A stretch of 64,000 nucleotides of DNA from Clostridia bacterium (lineage in GTDB: Bacteria > Bacillota > Clostridia > Oscillospirales > Acutalibacteraceae): assembly GCA_029098305.1 (NCBI GenBank), contig JAQXOB010000009.1, forward strand, positions 1-64,000. Direction: 5' to 3'. The notes under the pieces are model-generated. The model saw nothing but the letters and a program-made list of their open reading frames with translations, was not told the DNA's origin and did not search any database. The position numbers were made by a program, and so were the translations under genes. Below, piece by piece: positions 1 to 9,863 of this stretch (positions are counted from its first letter, which is position 1; the number at the start of each line of letters is the position of its first letter).

Positions 1-394
1 GAAAACGTGCTTGTGATGTTAAACTTATCATAGAAAGTTCAACTCCTTTTTGTATGTGTTTTTGTCGTTATTAACATCATACCATATTTGAGTTGAATTT
101 TCTTTTTTATTTGTCACCCATCAATTGTACCATAACAAAAGCAACACAATTGTCGTATTTATTCTGCGAGAGTTAATTCCCACACTAAATTCCACCTCAA
201 CTTCCACTGTGGAACTTACTTTGGGAATTAACTCAAATGAGTAAATTTACTAAAATTTCATCTTATTGGTGACAATATATTATTATTATGTTATAATACG
301 ATTGTGTGGTGCTGAAAGCGTTTTTTGAATCACATTGTTGGTCCTTGGGGAAATTTTTTTAAAACTAATACTTTTGTTAATTGAGGTGTGTTAA
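1..394. other. Intergenic leader with inverted repeat and promoter
   Basis: No convincing gene is seen here. A 13-bp perfect inverted repeat, GAGTTAATTCCCA at 170-182 and its complement at 222-234, brackets a second small inverted repeat (TTCCAC / GTGGAA). A promoter for the next gene can be read: GTGACA at 269-274, a 17-nt spacer and TATAAT at 292-297. The ribosome-binding site GAGGTG precedes the ATG at 395. Confidence 0.5.
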
Positions 395-2320
395 ATGAAA
401 AAAATTATTTCACTTGCTTTATCAACGATTATTGTGTTGTCGGTTTCGGCTGCTGCTTTCAGTGCAGAGAGCGAAAAGACGCTTACAGTGCTGTTTTCAC
501 ATGATATGCATTCTAGTGTAGATGAAAAAATTGATGGCACAGGTGGTTTTTCCAGAGTTAAAACAATTATTAACGATACCTTAAGTGAAGATGCCGATAC
601 ATTGATAGTTGATGGTGGCGATTTTGCCATGGGCACGCTTTATCAATCTGTTTATTCCACAGATGCATTGGAGCTTCGCTTGCTTGGTTTACTTGGCTAT
701 GATGCCACCACACTGGGCAACCATGAATTTGACTATGGCTCTGATGGTCTGTCTGATATGATCGAGGCTGCTATGGCAAGTGGTGATCCGTTGCCACTTA
801 TGCTCGCATCTAATATAGACTGGTCTGCATCAGAGGGTGAATACACATCTATGCTAAAGGACACACTAGATAAATATGGAGCAATACAGGATTATGTAAT
901 CCTGCAAAAAGGCGATGTCAAGGTTGGTCTGTTTGGCCTTATGGGAGAAGACTCTGTTGATTGTGTGCCTACCAGCGGACTTGCTTTTAAAGATATTAGC
1001 GAGAGTGCCAAAGCCACTGTGCAACAGATGATCAGCAAGGATGATCCTGACATCATCGTGTGTCTGTCACATTCAGGTACATCTGATGATATGAAGAAAA
1101 GCGAAGACTATATACTTGCCCAAAATGTGCCTGAGATAGATGTTATTGTGAGTGGTCACACACATACCGAACTCGATGAGCCTATTATGTGTGGCAACAC
1201 AGCAATAGTATCTTGCGGTGAATATGCATCTAATATGGGAAAAATCGACCTCACACAACGAGCAGACGGCTCATGGAATCTCGATGAATATAAGGTTATT
1301 TCGCTAGATAAGAGCGTGACTCCTGACCCTGATATGCTAAAAAAGACACAGGAATTTAAAAAGCTTACCGGCTCTTATATCACACAGTTTGGATTCACAG
1401 GTGAAGATCAGGTTATAGCTTATAGTCCATACACATTTATTGATTGTGAGTCTATATATGACCAACATATTGAGCATCCTCTGGGCAACCTACTTGCAGA
1501 TTCTGTAAAATACTCTGTAGAGAAGGCAGAAGGCGGCACAGGCGATCCTGTGGATTTTGCAATAGTTCCAAATGGTGTTATACGTTCCAGCTTTCAAGAG
1601 GGCGAAATCACCGTTGGCAATGTCTTCGAGGTGCTTAGCCTTGGCATAGGCTTTGACCGCACACCCGGATGTCCTCTGGTTGGTGTTTATCTCACCGGCA
1701 AAGAGATCAAAACCACCTGCGAAATAGATGCATCAATCTCAGGTTTGATGAATGGTACTATGCTTTTCTATTCTAATCTCACATTCACATTTAACCCAAA
1801 TAGAATGTTGCTCAACAAGGTTACAAATGTTCAGATCGTAAATGATGATGGTTCATTATCAGAGCTGGAGGATGACAAGCTATATAGAGTGGTATCAGAC
1901 CTCTATTCTGCTCAGATGCTTGGTGCAGTTAAAGAAACCTCTTATGGTATATTAACAATTACTCCAAAGGATAAGAATGGAAATCCAATAGAAAACTTTG
2001 AAGACTGTGTAATCTATAACGGTGATAAGGAGCTAAAAGCATGGTATGCTCTTGCCGATTATTTGCAGTCCTTCCCAAAGGAAAACAACATTAGTGTTAT
2101 TCCGGAGAGATATGCGGATGTAGAAGGCAGAAAGATTGTAGATGACAATAAAAATATAATCGAGATAATAAAAAATCCTAACACATCAACACTGGTAATT
2201 TGCGGTGTGGTGCTTCTCTTGTTATTTATTATTGTTCTCGTTGTTGTTCTGATAACAAAAGGTATCAAAAAATGCGTGAGAAAAAGTAAATATAAGAGAG
2301 AAAAGGTTTTAAGAAGCTGA
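395..2320 (+). CDS. Secreted, membrane-anchored 5'-nucleotidase / cyclic phosphodiesterase family protein
   Basis: This is a UshA/YfkN-type metallophosphoesterase that would hydrolyse extracellular nucleotides or related phosphate esters outside the membrane. A signal peptide covers roughly residues 1-23. The metal-binding motifs are visible in order: SHDMH (D37, H39), GGD at 74-76, GNHEFDYG near 108-115 and SGHTHTE near 250. The C-terminal half is the 5'-nucleotidase substrate-binding domain. Near residue 590-620 there is a hydrophobic segment followed by a Lys/Arg-rich tail, which suggests C-terminal membrane anchoring. A second, signal-less member of the family lies at 47523-48986. The exact substrate cannot be told from sequence. 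Confidence 0.88.
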   Translation: MKKIISLALSTIIVLSVSAAAFSAESEKTLTVLFSHDMHSSVDEKIDGTGGFSRVKTIINDTLSEDADTLIVDGGDFAMGTLYQSVYSTDALELRLLGLLGYDATTLGNHEFDYGSDGLSDMIEAAMASGDPLPLMLASNIDWSASEGEYTSMLKDTLDKYGAIQDYVILQKGDVKVGLFGLMGEDSVDCVPTSGLAFKDISESAKATVQQMISKDDPDIIVCLSHSGTSDDMKKSEDYILAQNVPEIDVIVSGHTHTELDEPIMCGNTAIVSCGEYASNMGKIDLTQRADGSWNLDEYKVISLDKSVTPDPDMLKKTQEFKKLTGSYITQFGFTGEDQVIAYSPYTFIDCESIYDQHIEHPLGNLLADSVKYSVEKAEGGTGDPVDFAIVPNGVIRSSFQEGEITVGNVFEVLSLGIGFDRTPGCPLVGVYLTGKEIKTTCEIDASISGLMNGTMLFYSNLTFTFNPNRMLLNKVTNVQIVNDDGSLSELEDDKLYRVVSDLYSAQMLGAVKETSYGILTITPKDKNGNPIENFEDCVIYNGDKELKAWYALADYLQSFPKENNISVIPERYADVEGRKIVDDNKNIIEIIKNPNTSTLVICGVVLLLLFIIVLVVVLITKGIKKCVRKSKYKREKVLRS

Positions 2321-2371
2321 TTTAATAAAGAAGAAAGGATATAGCCTCTTACGGGCTGTGTTGGATAAATA

Positions 2372-3721
2372 ATGAAAATACCGTTGCCTGCGCACATACG
2401 ATTTATAATCGAAAAATTCTATAGTAATGGCTATGAAGCCTATGCTGTAGGAGGGTGCGTTCGCAATGGTATTTTAAATTTGCCCGCAAAGGACTATGAT
2501 ATAACTACAAGTGCCGAGCCTGCACAGATAAAAGAATTGTTTAGCGATTTTAGGTGTATTGAAACAGGAATAAAGCATGGCACAGTAACTGTGATAGTGG
2601 ATAATATATCGGTAGAGATAACCACATATCGCACAGAATGTGGTTACTCTGATAATCGCCATCCTGATAATGTAAATTTTACAAAAAATCTTGATGAAGA
2701 CCTGATAAGACGTGATTTCACTGTGAATGCTATGGCTTATAACGAGCAGAGAGGACTAGTGGACAATCACAATGGCGTTAAGGATTTGAAAGATGGCATA
2801 ATAAGGTGCGTGGGCGATGCCGATGCCAGATTTAACGAAGATGCACTAAGAATAATGCGTGCTATTCGCTTTGCCTCGGAATACGGCTTTAAAATTGAGG
2901 AGAACACTTCAAAAGCAATACGAAACAATTATAAATTGCTTGAAAATGTTTCGATGGAACGTATTTCTGCCGAGCTGAACAAAATGATAGTTGGAAAGAC
3001 AGCAGGAAAGCTACTTGTTCAATACAAAGAGGTATTCGGATATATCATACCTGAGCTTGTGCCGTCATTTGGGATGAACCAGGATAACCCTCACCACGAT
3101 AAGAACGTGTGGGAGCATATTTGTGCTGTTGTGGATAACTGCGAGCCTATGCTTGATTTGAGATTGGCATCACTTTTTCATGATATAGGAAAACCATATT
3201 GCAAAACGATAGATAAAAAAGGCATAGGGCATTTTTATGGTCATGCAGAAAAAAGTGTTTTGCTTTCAAACGAAATAATGCATCGTCTGCGACAGCCAAA
3301 TGACCTTGCTTGCAGAGTAAGTACCCTTGTTAAATACCATGACAGGCTTGGTGACATAGGTGAAAAGGGAATAAGACGTTTATATGGAAAGCTTGGCTCA
3401 GATATGATGCAAAAGCTTGTTATAATTTCATATGCTGATATAATGGGACAATCAAAACATAATAGAAAGAAAAAGCTTGAAAACCTTGAAAAAGTGAAAT
3501 CTATTATAGATAAAATAGAGGAAGATAATCTATGCTGCAAGGACAGTCAACTTGAAATAAACGGCAATGATATAATTGGTCTGGGTATTTTGCCCGGTAA
3601 GATTATAGGCGAAATCCTTGATGACCTGCTGGAAAATGTAATTTCAGGAGAACTCAAAAACGAAAAAGAAGAATTAATGGAGTATGTAAGGAGAAAATAT
3701 GATGCACATACCAAATTGTGA
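2372..3721 (+). CDS. cca: CCA tRNA nucleotidyltransferase (HD-domain type)
   Basis: The enzyme adds or repairs the CCA end of tRNAs, in the cytoplasm. The N-terminal nucleotidyltransferase core shows GGCVRN at 27-32 and the catalytic DYD pair (D41, D43). The RRDFTVNA-type motif near 114-121 and the RNA-binding head domain follow. An HD phosphohydrolase motif (LFHDIGKP) occurs near residue 270. At 449 residues it is typical of class II enzymes with an HD domain. The start ATG follows GGATAAATA. The last codons overlap the next gene by 23 bp, so translation of the two is probably coupled. Confidence 0.93.
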   Translation: MKIPLPAHIRFIIEKFYSNGYEAYAVGGCVRNGILNLPAKDYDITTSAEPAQIKELFSDFRCIETGIKHGTVTVIVDNISVEITTYRTECGYSDNRHPDNVNFTKNLDEDLIRRDFTVNAMAYNEQRGLVDNHNGVKDLKDGIIRCVGDADARFNEDALRIMRAIRFASEYGFKIEENTSKAIRNNYKLLENVSMERISAELNKMIVGKTAGKLLVQYKEVFGYIIPELVPSFGMNQDNPHHDKNVWEHICAVVDNCEPMLDLRLASLFHDIGKPYCKTIDKKGIGHFYGHAEKSVLLSNEIMHRLRQPNDLACRVSTLVKYHDRLGDIGEKGIRRLYGKLGSDMMQKLVIISYADIMGQSKHNRKKKLENLEKVKSIIDKIEEDNLCCKDSQLEINGNDIIGLGILPGKIIGEILDDLLENVISGELKNEKEELMEYVRRKYDAHTKL

Positions 3722-4325
3722 AACCAATGAGCTAGAGCTGCAGTGCTTTGAAGAAGCACTCATACGCTCTCAAATGCCAAATGATACATATGACGTAGAC
3801 AAATGGCTCTATGTGCCAAATGAGTATACAGAATATCGTTATTTGTTGGGAACAAAAGGAGAAAATCCGCTTATATGCATAGGCATAAACCCATCTACTG
3901 CAAAACCTGACGCTTTGGATAATACTTTGAAATCGGTTGAAAGAATAGCACATCACAATGGTTTTGACAGCTTTATCATGCTTAATGTATATTCGCAGAG
4001 AGCAACCAACCCTAACGATATGGAAAAAAGCTTTAACCTTGAGCTTCACGCCGAAAATTTGAAGGCTTTTGATTATGCACTCAGCCTTTGTAAAGCCGGA
4101 AATGCCCATGTGTGGCTTGGTTGTGGAAATATAATCGAAAAGAGAGATTTTCTTGCAAAATGTTTGATAGATATGAAGCGAATATCAGATAAATATAATG
4201 CAAATTGGTATTCGTGTGGAAAAGTGTCTGTAAAAGGACATCCTCACCACCCATTATATCTCAAAAAAGATAGTCCGCTTGATTTGTTTGACATAGACAA
4301 ATATGTGGACAAGCTGTTAAAATAA
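3699..4325 (+). CDS. DUF1643 family protein
   Basis: The protein has 208 residues. The segment GINPSTAKPDALDNT near residue 68 and the following LNVYSQRATNPNDM are characteristic of DUF1643, a family of unknown function. No signal peptide or membrane segment is seen, so it should be cytoplasmic. It starts inside the end of cca with its own AAGGAG site at 3688-3693, which suggests a two-gene operon. The neighbour gives no firm clue to function. Confidence 0.75.
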   Translation: MMHIPNCETNELELQCFEEALIRSQMPNDTYDVDKWLYVPNEYTEYRYLLGTKGENPLICIGINPSTAKPDALDNTLKSVERIAHHNGFDSFIMLNVYSQRATNPNDMEKSFNLELHAENLKAFDYALSLCKAGNAHVWLGCGNIIEKRDFLAKCLIDMKRISDKYNANWYSCGKVSVKGHPHHPLYLKKDSPLDLFDIDKYVDKLLK

Positions 4326-4332
4326 ATTTTGT

Positions 4333-4366
4333 CGCCTGCGTGCCTTAGTGGTAGCAGGCGTTTTTT
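4333..4366 (+). terminator. Intrinsic terminator after cca-DUF1643 operon
   Basis: CGCCTGC at 4333-4339 pairs with GCAGGCG at 4354-4360 and is followed by six T residues. Confidence 0.85.
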
Positions 4367-4483
4367 ATTGTAAATTGCAAATTGATCGACGTAGCAAAGT
4401 TGATTGATGTATTGAGGTTTTAAAGGATTTATGATATAATATAAAAAGTTTGCGAAAATTGACTTTTTTGGAGTTGGTTTTAA

Positions 4484-5959
4484 ATGAAAAATGTTAGAAG
4501 GGTTGTAACTTCTATCTTGATTATAATAATGTTTTTTACACAGAGTTTTCTTGGTGCGAGTGTAAATGCGATTTCTTATTATGAATATAAGTCGAAGTAT
4601 GAAAGCTTTATAGGCGATGAAAGATGGTGTAACGATGCTAGCTGGGGTAGCGAACAAATGCCCAAGCTGTCTACATGGACGTCATGGGGATGCTGTGCAT
4701 ATGTAATGGATTATGCATCATATGTCTTTGGCGTTAATGATATATCAGGTTATGCGATTGAAACAGACGATGTTTCGCAGATTAAATCAGGAGATATTAT
4801 TTATGGCTATGGCACATGGGATCAACACTACTTTGTTGTGCTCGAAAGAGATGGAGATAAGCTATACACGGCTGAAGGTAGTTGGGCATCTGCAGTGCGA
4901 ATATCAGACTCTGCTTACTACATTAGCGACAATTCCATATGCTATACAAGCTACGGCTCTAAAACTGAATTTAAACTAAGTAAAATATATAATTTTGATA
5001 TAAACAATGAAACAGACATTAGCCTTCAGCCTGAGGTGCCTACGATCACGGTTTATTCTAATACATCTCAGGATAACACTATTTTTGTTTGGTCTGACAC
5101 CGCTAACACAACATTGAGAGAATACTACCTGTACAATGCAGATACAGGCGAGAAGTTAGACGTTGTGTCTGATATACGTGACACAATCTGCTATGCAAAT
5201 CTGCCTGCCGGTAACTATGAGGTTACGCCGGTTGCACTCAATGAGACACTAGTAAACACAGAGAACTGGTGGAGTGTTGGTGAAACAGTTTCTTTTACGG
5301 TGAAAGAAGGCGAAGACAAGGCTGTTAACAGAGTGGATTATAATGGTCACACCTATGAATTTTACAATAATCGCTTAACATGGCTTGATGCCAGACAAAA
5401 GTGTGAAGAAAAAGGAGGTTATCTTGCTTCTATAACCGATAATGAAGAGAGTGAGGCTTTGAAGAGCTTTATATCTCAAAATGGTATGTACATCGGAGCA
5501 ATATACGAGCCATTGGAGAACGAGTGGAAATGGGTAACACAAGAGCCTTTTGAATACTCTAACTGGAGTTCTGAGGAGTCAGATAGTGAGTATGAAATAG
5601 ATGATTGCGATAATAAGAATTATGGTTTTATATGCAATGATGGGCTATGGAAAAATACTACGAATATAAACTATGAAATAGACGGGTTTATCTGCGAGTA
5701 TGACACTATTCTTGATGATTATGAATTGCCGGAAGATACTTCGGACACAGACGAAGTTATAGTAATATATGGTGATGTTGACGATGATCAACAGGTGACA
5801 ATGTTAGATGTGGTGGCTGTGCAGAAGCAAATTGCAAAATTGATTGAATTTACACATGAGCAGAAAATCACAGCTGATGTCAATCATGATGAAGTCATAA
5901 GTATGCTGGATGTAACCATTATGCAGAGATATATTGTCAAACTGATAGAGGAGATATAG
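4484..5959 (+). CDS. Secreted cysteine-peptidase-like / C-type lectin / dockerin protein
   Basis: A signal peptide covers residues 1-29. The N-terminal module resembles CHAP/NlpC-type cysteine peptidases or amidases: candidate nucleophile Cys70 or Cys71 in SWGCCAY, and His115 in the DQHYFVVL strand. A fibronectin-like beta region follows at about 185-280. A C-type lectin-like domain spans about 285-405 (WLDARQKCEEKGGYLASI, SNWSSEE, GFICEYD). The C-terminus is a two-repeat type I dockerin (425-490), so the protein should bind a cohesin outside the cell. The first dockerin loop has DVDDDQQVT in place of the canonical DVNGDG form. The protein at 57568 has the same overall architecture. Enzymatic activity is inferred only. 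Confidence 0.8.
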   Translation: MKNVRRVVTSILIIIMFFTQSFLGASVNAISYYEYKSKYESFIGDERWCNDASWGSEQMPKLSTWTSWGCCAYVMDYASYVFGVNDISGYAIETDDVSQIKSGDIIYGYGTWDQHYFVVLERDGDKLYTAEGSWASAVRISDSAYYISDNSICYTSYGSKTEFKLSKIYNFDINNETDISLQPEVPTITVYSNTSQDNTIFVWSDTANTTLREYYLYNADTGEKLDVVSDIRDTICYANLPAGNYEVTPVALNETLVNTENWWSVGETVSFTVKEGEDKAVNRVDYNGHTYEFYNNRLTWLDARQKCEEKGGYLASITDNEESEALKSFISQNGMYIGAIYEPLENEWKWVTQEPFEYSNWSSEESDSEYEIDDCDNKNYGFICNDGLWKNTTNINYEIDGFICEYDTILDDYELPEDTSDTDEVIVIYGDVDDDQQVTMLDVVAVQKQIAKLIEFTHEQKITADVNHDEVISMLDVTIMQRYIVKLIEEI

Positions 5960-6124
5960 TATAGGTTTTAGATCGTAACCATTTTTTAGATTGTTACATA
6001 AGTTTTGACTGTATGCATTTGCTTGCAATACTATTTTTATTATGCTATAATGACGACACTACAATAAGTGTATTCTGGGTATGTGTGAACTTTTATATTA
6101 CAAACATAACAAAAGCAGGGAGGT

Positions 6125-7222
6125 GTGTTTTCTAAAGTGAATTATTTTATTTTTATACCCATTTGGGTAGGAATTATGGCTATGCTTGTAGGTAATAACG
6201 GTAGCTTTTTTAAGAAGAAAAATGTATTGGGCACCGAAATTAATCAGATTTCCATACCCATGGCAATAATCATTTTTTTACCCATAATTCTTTGTGCTGC
6301 TTATGGAGATATGATTGGAGACGGCCCGGGATATTGTATAGCATATAATGCTCAAAAACCTGACTTTTCTACAATTGACTGGGATAAAAAGGATCCTGGA
6401 TTTACAGTTGTAAAAATAATCATTAAAAAGCTGTTTGGCGAGGGAGACACACCGTTTAGATTAAGTATGGCTATTCTTCATGGTTTGCCTGTAATTTTAG
6501 TAATGAGATACTATTCCTCTGATTATGTAACATCAATATTTTTGTTTGTTATGACAAACTTTTATACAGCTTGGATGTTAAATGGTATCAGGCAATTTCT
6601 TGCTGCTGTAATTATTTTTGCAGCAACTCCATTGTTGCTTAAGAAAAATTACATTCTTTTGATTCCTATAATATTGGCTGCTTCAACAATCCATAATACG
6701 GCGATACTAATGGTACCTGTATCTATAATTGTGCAAGGCAAAGCATGGAATAAGAGAACAGTTATGTTTATCATTATGGCGCTTGCTTTGATGTTCATAT
6801 CTAGTAACAGCCTTTCATTTTTTGACTCTGCACTTGAATCTGCCGGAATTGACTACTCTATGTCTGCTGCTAAAGAGAGTGGAGATGATGGCACAAGCTT
6901 TTTAAGAGTTTTGGTTAACATTGTTCCAACTATTATTTGTTTTGTGTTTAGAAAACAACTAGACACGGAAAACAGAGTAATAAATATTTGTGTTAATATG
7001 TCTGTTATAACAGCCGGTCTATATCTAATATCAATGGTAACAAGTGGTATACTTATTGGTAGACTTCCTGGCTATACCAATATGTATAATTTTATACTTT
7101 TACCATACCTGATAAAGAACGTCTTTACGGAGCAGGATTCAAAAACAGTGAATACAATAATGATAGTTATGTATATCATATATTACTATTATCAGTCACA
7201 CTTTGTTAGTGGCCTATTTTAA
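6125..7222 (+). CDS. EpsG-like polysaccharide polymerase (membrane)
   Basis: This polytopic membrane protein of about 365 residues has around ten hydrophobic segments. The motif WMLNGIRQFLAAVIIF, preceded by a GDGPGY loop and followed by a STIHNTAI segment, is typical of the EpsG/Wzy-like family, which polymerises exopolysaccharide repeat units. It stands alone here, without glycosyltransferase neighbours. The start is uncertain: GTG at 6125 lies directly against the AGGGAGGT site, so the in-frame GTG at 6137 is the better-spaced alternative. Confidence 0.75.
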   Translation: MFSKVNYFIFIPIWVGIMAMLVGNNGSFFKKKNVLGTEINQISIPMAIIIFLPIILCAAYGDMIGDGPGYCIAYNAQKPDFSTIDWDKKDPGFTVVKIIIKKLFGEGDTPFRLSMAILHGLPVILVMRYYSSDYVTSIFLFVMTNFYTAWMLNGIRQFLAAVIIFAATPLLLKKNYILLIPIILAASTIHNTAILMVPVSIIVQGKAWNKRTVMFIIMALALMFISSNSLSFFDSALESAGIDYSMSAAKESGDDGTSFLRVLVNIVPTIICFVFRKQLDTENRVINICVNMSVITAGLYLISMVTSGILIGRLPGYTNMYNFILLPYLIKNVFTEQDSKTVNTIMIVMYIIYYYYQSHFVSGLF

Positions 7223-7237
7223 TTTATATTTTAAGCG

Positions 7238-7275
7238 GAAGCCTTGAGGTGAATGATTCCCTTAAGGTTTCATTA
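7238..7275 (+). terminator. Probable terminator after the EpsG-like gene
   Basis: GAAGCCTTGAGG pairs imperfectly with CCCTTAAGGTTTC and is followed by ATTATTT. The hairpin is moderate and the T-tract is weak. Confidence 0.5.
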
Positions 7276-7326
7276 TTTGTAGATTCATTTTTAATGAAAA
7301 TAATCTGAATAAATATATATAAAGGT

Positions 7327-7355
7327 TTGACAATTATGTAAAATAATGATAATAT
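7327..7355 (+). promoter_or_regulatory. Sigma-A-type promoter for the amidase/dockerin gene
   Basis: TTGACA at 7327-7332 and TAATAT at 7350-7355 are separated by 17 nt, just upstream of the GAGGTGAT ribosome-binding site. Confidence 0.6.
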
Positions 7356-7387
7356 GTAAATGTAAAAAATATAATGAGGTGATTGAG

Positions 7388-8653
7388 ATGGTTTTTAAGA
7401 AAATTTGTGCGGGATTGTTAAGTGCTTTATTAACAGTTAGCATTTTGTCTGTGTGTGCGGTTGAGGCAAATGCTTTGACACCCACATACACTTGCTCTGC
7501 AAGCTATAAGACAAGCAAATATTACAAACAACTTTGTAATGTGAAGCTCACAGGCGATTGTGCAGATGATATTGTTAATATCGCAAGATCCCAAGTGGGT
7601 TATCATGAAGGTACCAGCAACAAGGAGTTGGCTGGTGCAGGAACTAAAGTTGAGGGTGTTGAAGGTGGCAACTTTACTGAGTATGGCTACTTCTTTAACA
7701 ACGGCAAATCAGGTTATGGCTCATGGTGTGCATATTTTGTAAACTGGTGCGCACGACAGGCAGGTATTTCTCCTAATATCATCTATGCTAAGGATGGATA
7801 CGTAGAAAGTATTTTAAATTACTACAAAAAAGGAATAAACGGTACGTGGTATAAGGGACCACATTATGGTGGCACTTATGTTCCTAAGAAGGGCGATATC
7901 GCTATAATTGACTTTGTTGGCGATTATAACGGCGGTGATCACATCGGTATAGTTTCAAAAGATGCTAAGGATCTCACTTATTTTGATATTATCGGCGGTA
8001 ATGAAGGCGATACAGTTTGCGATGGTTACTTTGCAGACTTTATGGAAGGCCAAAGACACACCGATTCTATCGTAGGTTTCTTCCATCCTGATTATTACAA
8101 GAACTCATATGTTGACGATCCTACAAATCCAGAAAACTATGCTGCTTCTGAAAGAACATTAAAGGTTAATTCCAGAGGTGAAGATGTTAAGTTCTTGCAG
8201 GCAGTATTGTATCAGTTGAAGTTTCTCAAAAAGACAAGCGATATAGATGGAGTTTTTGGCAAGGGTACAGAAGAAGCTCTTAAGAGATATCAGAAGGCCA
8301 GAGGTGTTAAAGATGATGGCATTTATGGACCAGGTACCCGTGCAAAGATAGAGGCTGACTGGAGTATCATTTATGATAAGCTCTTTAATTCACAGATTTC
8401 CGGTAATAAGACAGGACTTGTTGGACAAATTGAAGATGCAACCTTTGATCATGCTGTTGTAGGCGATGTAAACGGTGATGATGAGATATCACTTGTAGAC
8501 GTTACAGAGCTTCAGAAGTATATTGCTAAACTTATTGATGACGATTCATTTGGCACACTGTCACAACTAGATGCTAACTGCGATGACTCTATCACAGTAG
8601 AAGATGTTGTAACACTTCAAAGACATATTGCAGGTTTGATTAACATATATTAA
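7388..8653 (+). CDS. Secreted CHAP amidase-like protein with peptidoglycan-binding domain and dockerin
   Basis: The start is set at ATG 7388, because GAGGTGAT lies just upstream and the signal peptide (1-29) begins there. A CHAP-type hydrolase domain spans about 60-240, with candidate catalytic Cys114 (GSWCAYFVNWC) and His175 (GGDHIGIVS). A PG_binding_1 domain follows at about 258-330 (EDVKFLQAVL, DGVFGKGTEEALKRYQ). The dockerin at about 372-421 has two calcium loops, GDVNGDDEIS and DANCDDSIT. The combination suggests a cell-wall hydrolase held on the surface by a cohesin. CHAP enzymes cleave peptidoglycan amide bonds; the exact bond cleaved here is unknown. Confidence 0.85.
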   Translation: MVFKKICAGLLSALLTVSILSVCAVEANALTPTYTCSASYKTSKYYKQLCNVKLTGDCADDIVNIARSQVGYHEGTSNKELAGAGTKVEGVEGGNFTEYGYFFNNGKSGYGSWCAYFVNWCARQAGISPNIIYAKDGYVESILNYYKKGINGTWYKGPHYGGTYVPKKGDIAIIDFVGDYNGGDHIGIVSKDAKDLTYFDIIGGNEGDTVCDGYFADFMEGQRHTDSIVGFFHPDYYKNSYVDDPTNPENYAASERTLKVNSRGEDVKFLQAVLYQLKFLKKTSDIDGVFGKGTEEALKRYQKARGVKDDGIYGPGTRAKIEADWSIIYDKLFNSQISGNKTGLVGQIEDATFDHAVVGDVNGDDEISLVDVTELQKYIAKLIDDDSFGTLSQLDANCDDSITVEDVVTLQRHIAGLINIY

Positions 8654-8670
8654 TAGCTTGCATATAATAT

Positions 8671-8710
8671 ACCCTCTATGGTGTTTGATTCGCCATAGAG
8701 GGTTATTTTT
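8671..8710 (+). terminator. Strong intrinsic terminator
   Basis: ACCCTCTATGG at 8671-8681 pairs perfectly with CCATAGAGGGT at 8693-8703, followed by a T-rich run. Confidence 0.9.
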
Positions 8711-8963
8711 TGCCTGTGTATAAATACATTGGAGTTGTTTATACTGCGAGAGTGAAAGTTGAGAAACGGTGCCGTTATAGCTAAATAAACGCTATGTGTT
8801 TTTTATGTTCAAAAGTATATGTATACAAGCTTTACATAGTTTAAATGAAATAAAAGACAACTATAAATGCTTATAAATACTGAAAGATTAAAAAAAGTTT
8901 ATTGGCAGAAAACGTAACCTTGTTATGCTTTTGCGGTTAAATTTCGGCAATTTTAAGCAAAGG
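8711..8963. other. Intergenic region between convergent units
   Basis: No gene is seen. It contains the motif TTTATACTGCGAGAGT at 8738-8753, nearly identical to 158-173 (see findings). Confidence 0.4.
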
Positions 8964-8996
8964 AAAAGGCTATCGCTAATAATGCGATAGCCTTTT
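8964..8996 (-). terminator. Terminator of the maltose-type ABC operon
   Basis: AAAAGGCTATCGC at 8964-8976 pairs perfectly with GCGATAGCCTTTT at 8984-8996. The T-run reads on the minus strand, after the permease gene at 9012. Confidence 0.85.
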
Positions 8997-9011
8997 AATT
9001 GTAGCTTTAAA

Positions 9012-9863
9012 TTATCCTTTAACTGCTCCGCCTGTGATACCTTCAACATAGTATTTTTGCATATTGAGGAAGAGTATTGTAATCGGTATAGCAACTACAA
9101 CAGCTCCTGCGCAGAACTCGAAGTAATAATTCTTTATATTTTTGTCGTCAGACATCTTATATAGACCATAGGCAACTGTGTAGTTGTCTACCTTGTCACC
9201 CATGATGATGCGAACAAGAATAAAGTCTGCCCAAGGACCTATGAATGAGGTCAAAACTGTGTAAACAATAATTGGCTTAGACATAGGAAGTATTATCTTC
9301 CAGAAAATCTGATTTCTTGTGGCACCGTCAATTGTTGCAGCTTCGTCTAGTGCTCTTGGAACAGTATCAAAGAAACCTTTTGATATGAAGTAACCAAGTG
9401 ATGCACCGGCTGAGTAGCAAATTATAAGTGCTGCAAGAGTTCCTGTAAGGTTTACGAGCTTGAGCAAGTTATAAATTGCGATCATTGTCATAAATCCAGG
9501 GAACATACCCAAAATCATTCCAAAGTTCATAAAGAATTTACGGCTCTTAAATCTCAAACGGCTAAATGTGTATGATACCATCAAAACAGATAAGGTAGAG
9601 ATGATACATGAGCAGAATGAGATGAAGAGAGTGTTTAAAAACCATCTGGGATAGTCAAAGGTTTGGTTTGTGAAAAGGTCTACATAATGCTCAAAGGTAA
9701 AGTTGTGAGGAATTATATAGCTCACATAGTTACCCGGCTCCAGTCTGAATGACTGCATGAGCAACCAGAAGAGAGGGAATATCCACACGGCTCCAAGTGC
9801 TGTAAGCAAGGTGTAGATAACTGTGTCAGCAAGTGACTTTTTAACCTTGTAGCTCTTAATCAT
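9012..9863 (-). CDS. malG: MalG-type sugar ABC transporter permease
   Basis: This inner-membrane permease of 283 residues has six predicted transmembrane segments. The EAA loop, which contacts the ATPase, reads ALDEAATIDGAT at about 171-182. The C-terminal YYVEGITGGAVKG is characteristic of MalG/GanQ proteins that import maltose or maltodextrins, or other alpha- or beta-oligosaccharides. It overlaps the upstream permease by 4 bp, so the pair is translationally coupled. No ATPase gene is present; a shared MsmX-type ATPase encoded elsewhere is the usual arrangement in Firmicutes. Confidence 0.9.
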   Translation of the reverse strand: MIKSYKVKKSLADTVIYTLLTALGAVWIFPLFWLLMQSFRLEPGNYVSYIIPHNFTFEHYVDLFTNQTFDYPRWFLNTLFISFCSCIISTLSVLMVSYTFSRLRFKSRKFFMNFGMILGMFPGFMTMIAIYNLLKLVNLTGTLAALIICYSAGASLGYFISKGFFDTVPRALDEAATIDGATRNQIFWKIILPMSKPIIVYTVLTSFIGPWADFILVRIIMGDKVDNYTVAYGLYKMSDDKNIKNYYFEFCAGAVVVAIPITILFLNMQKYYVEGITGGAVKG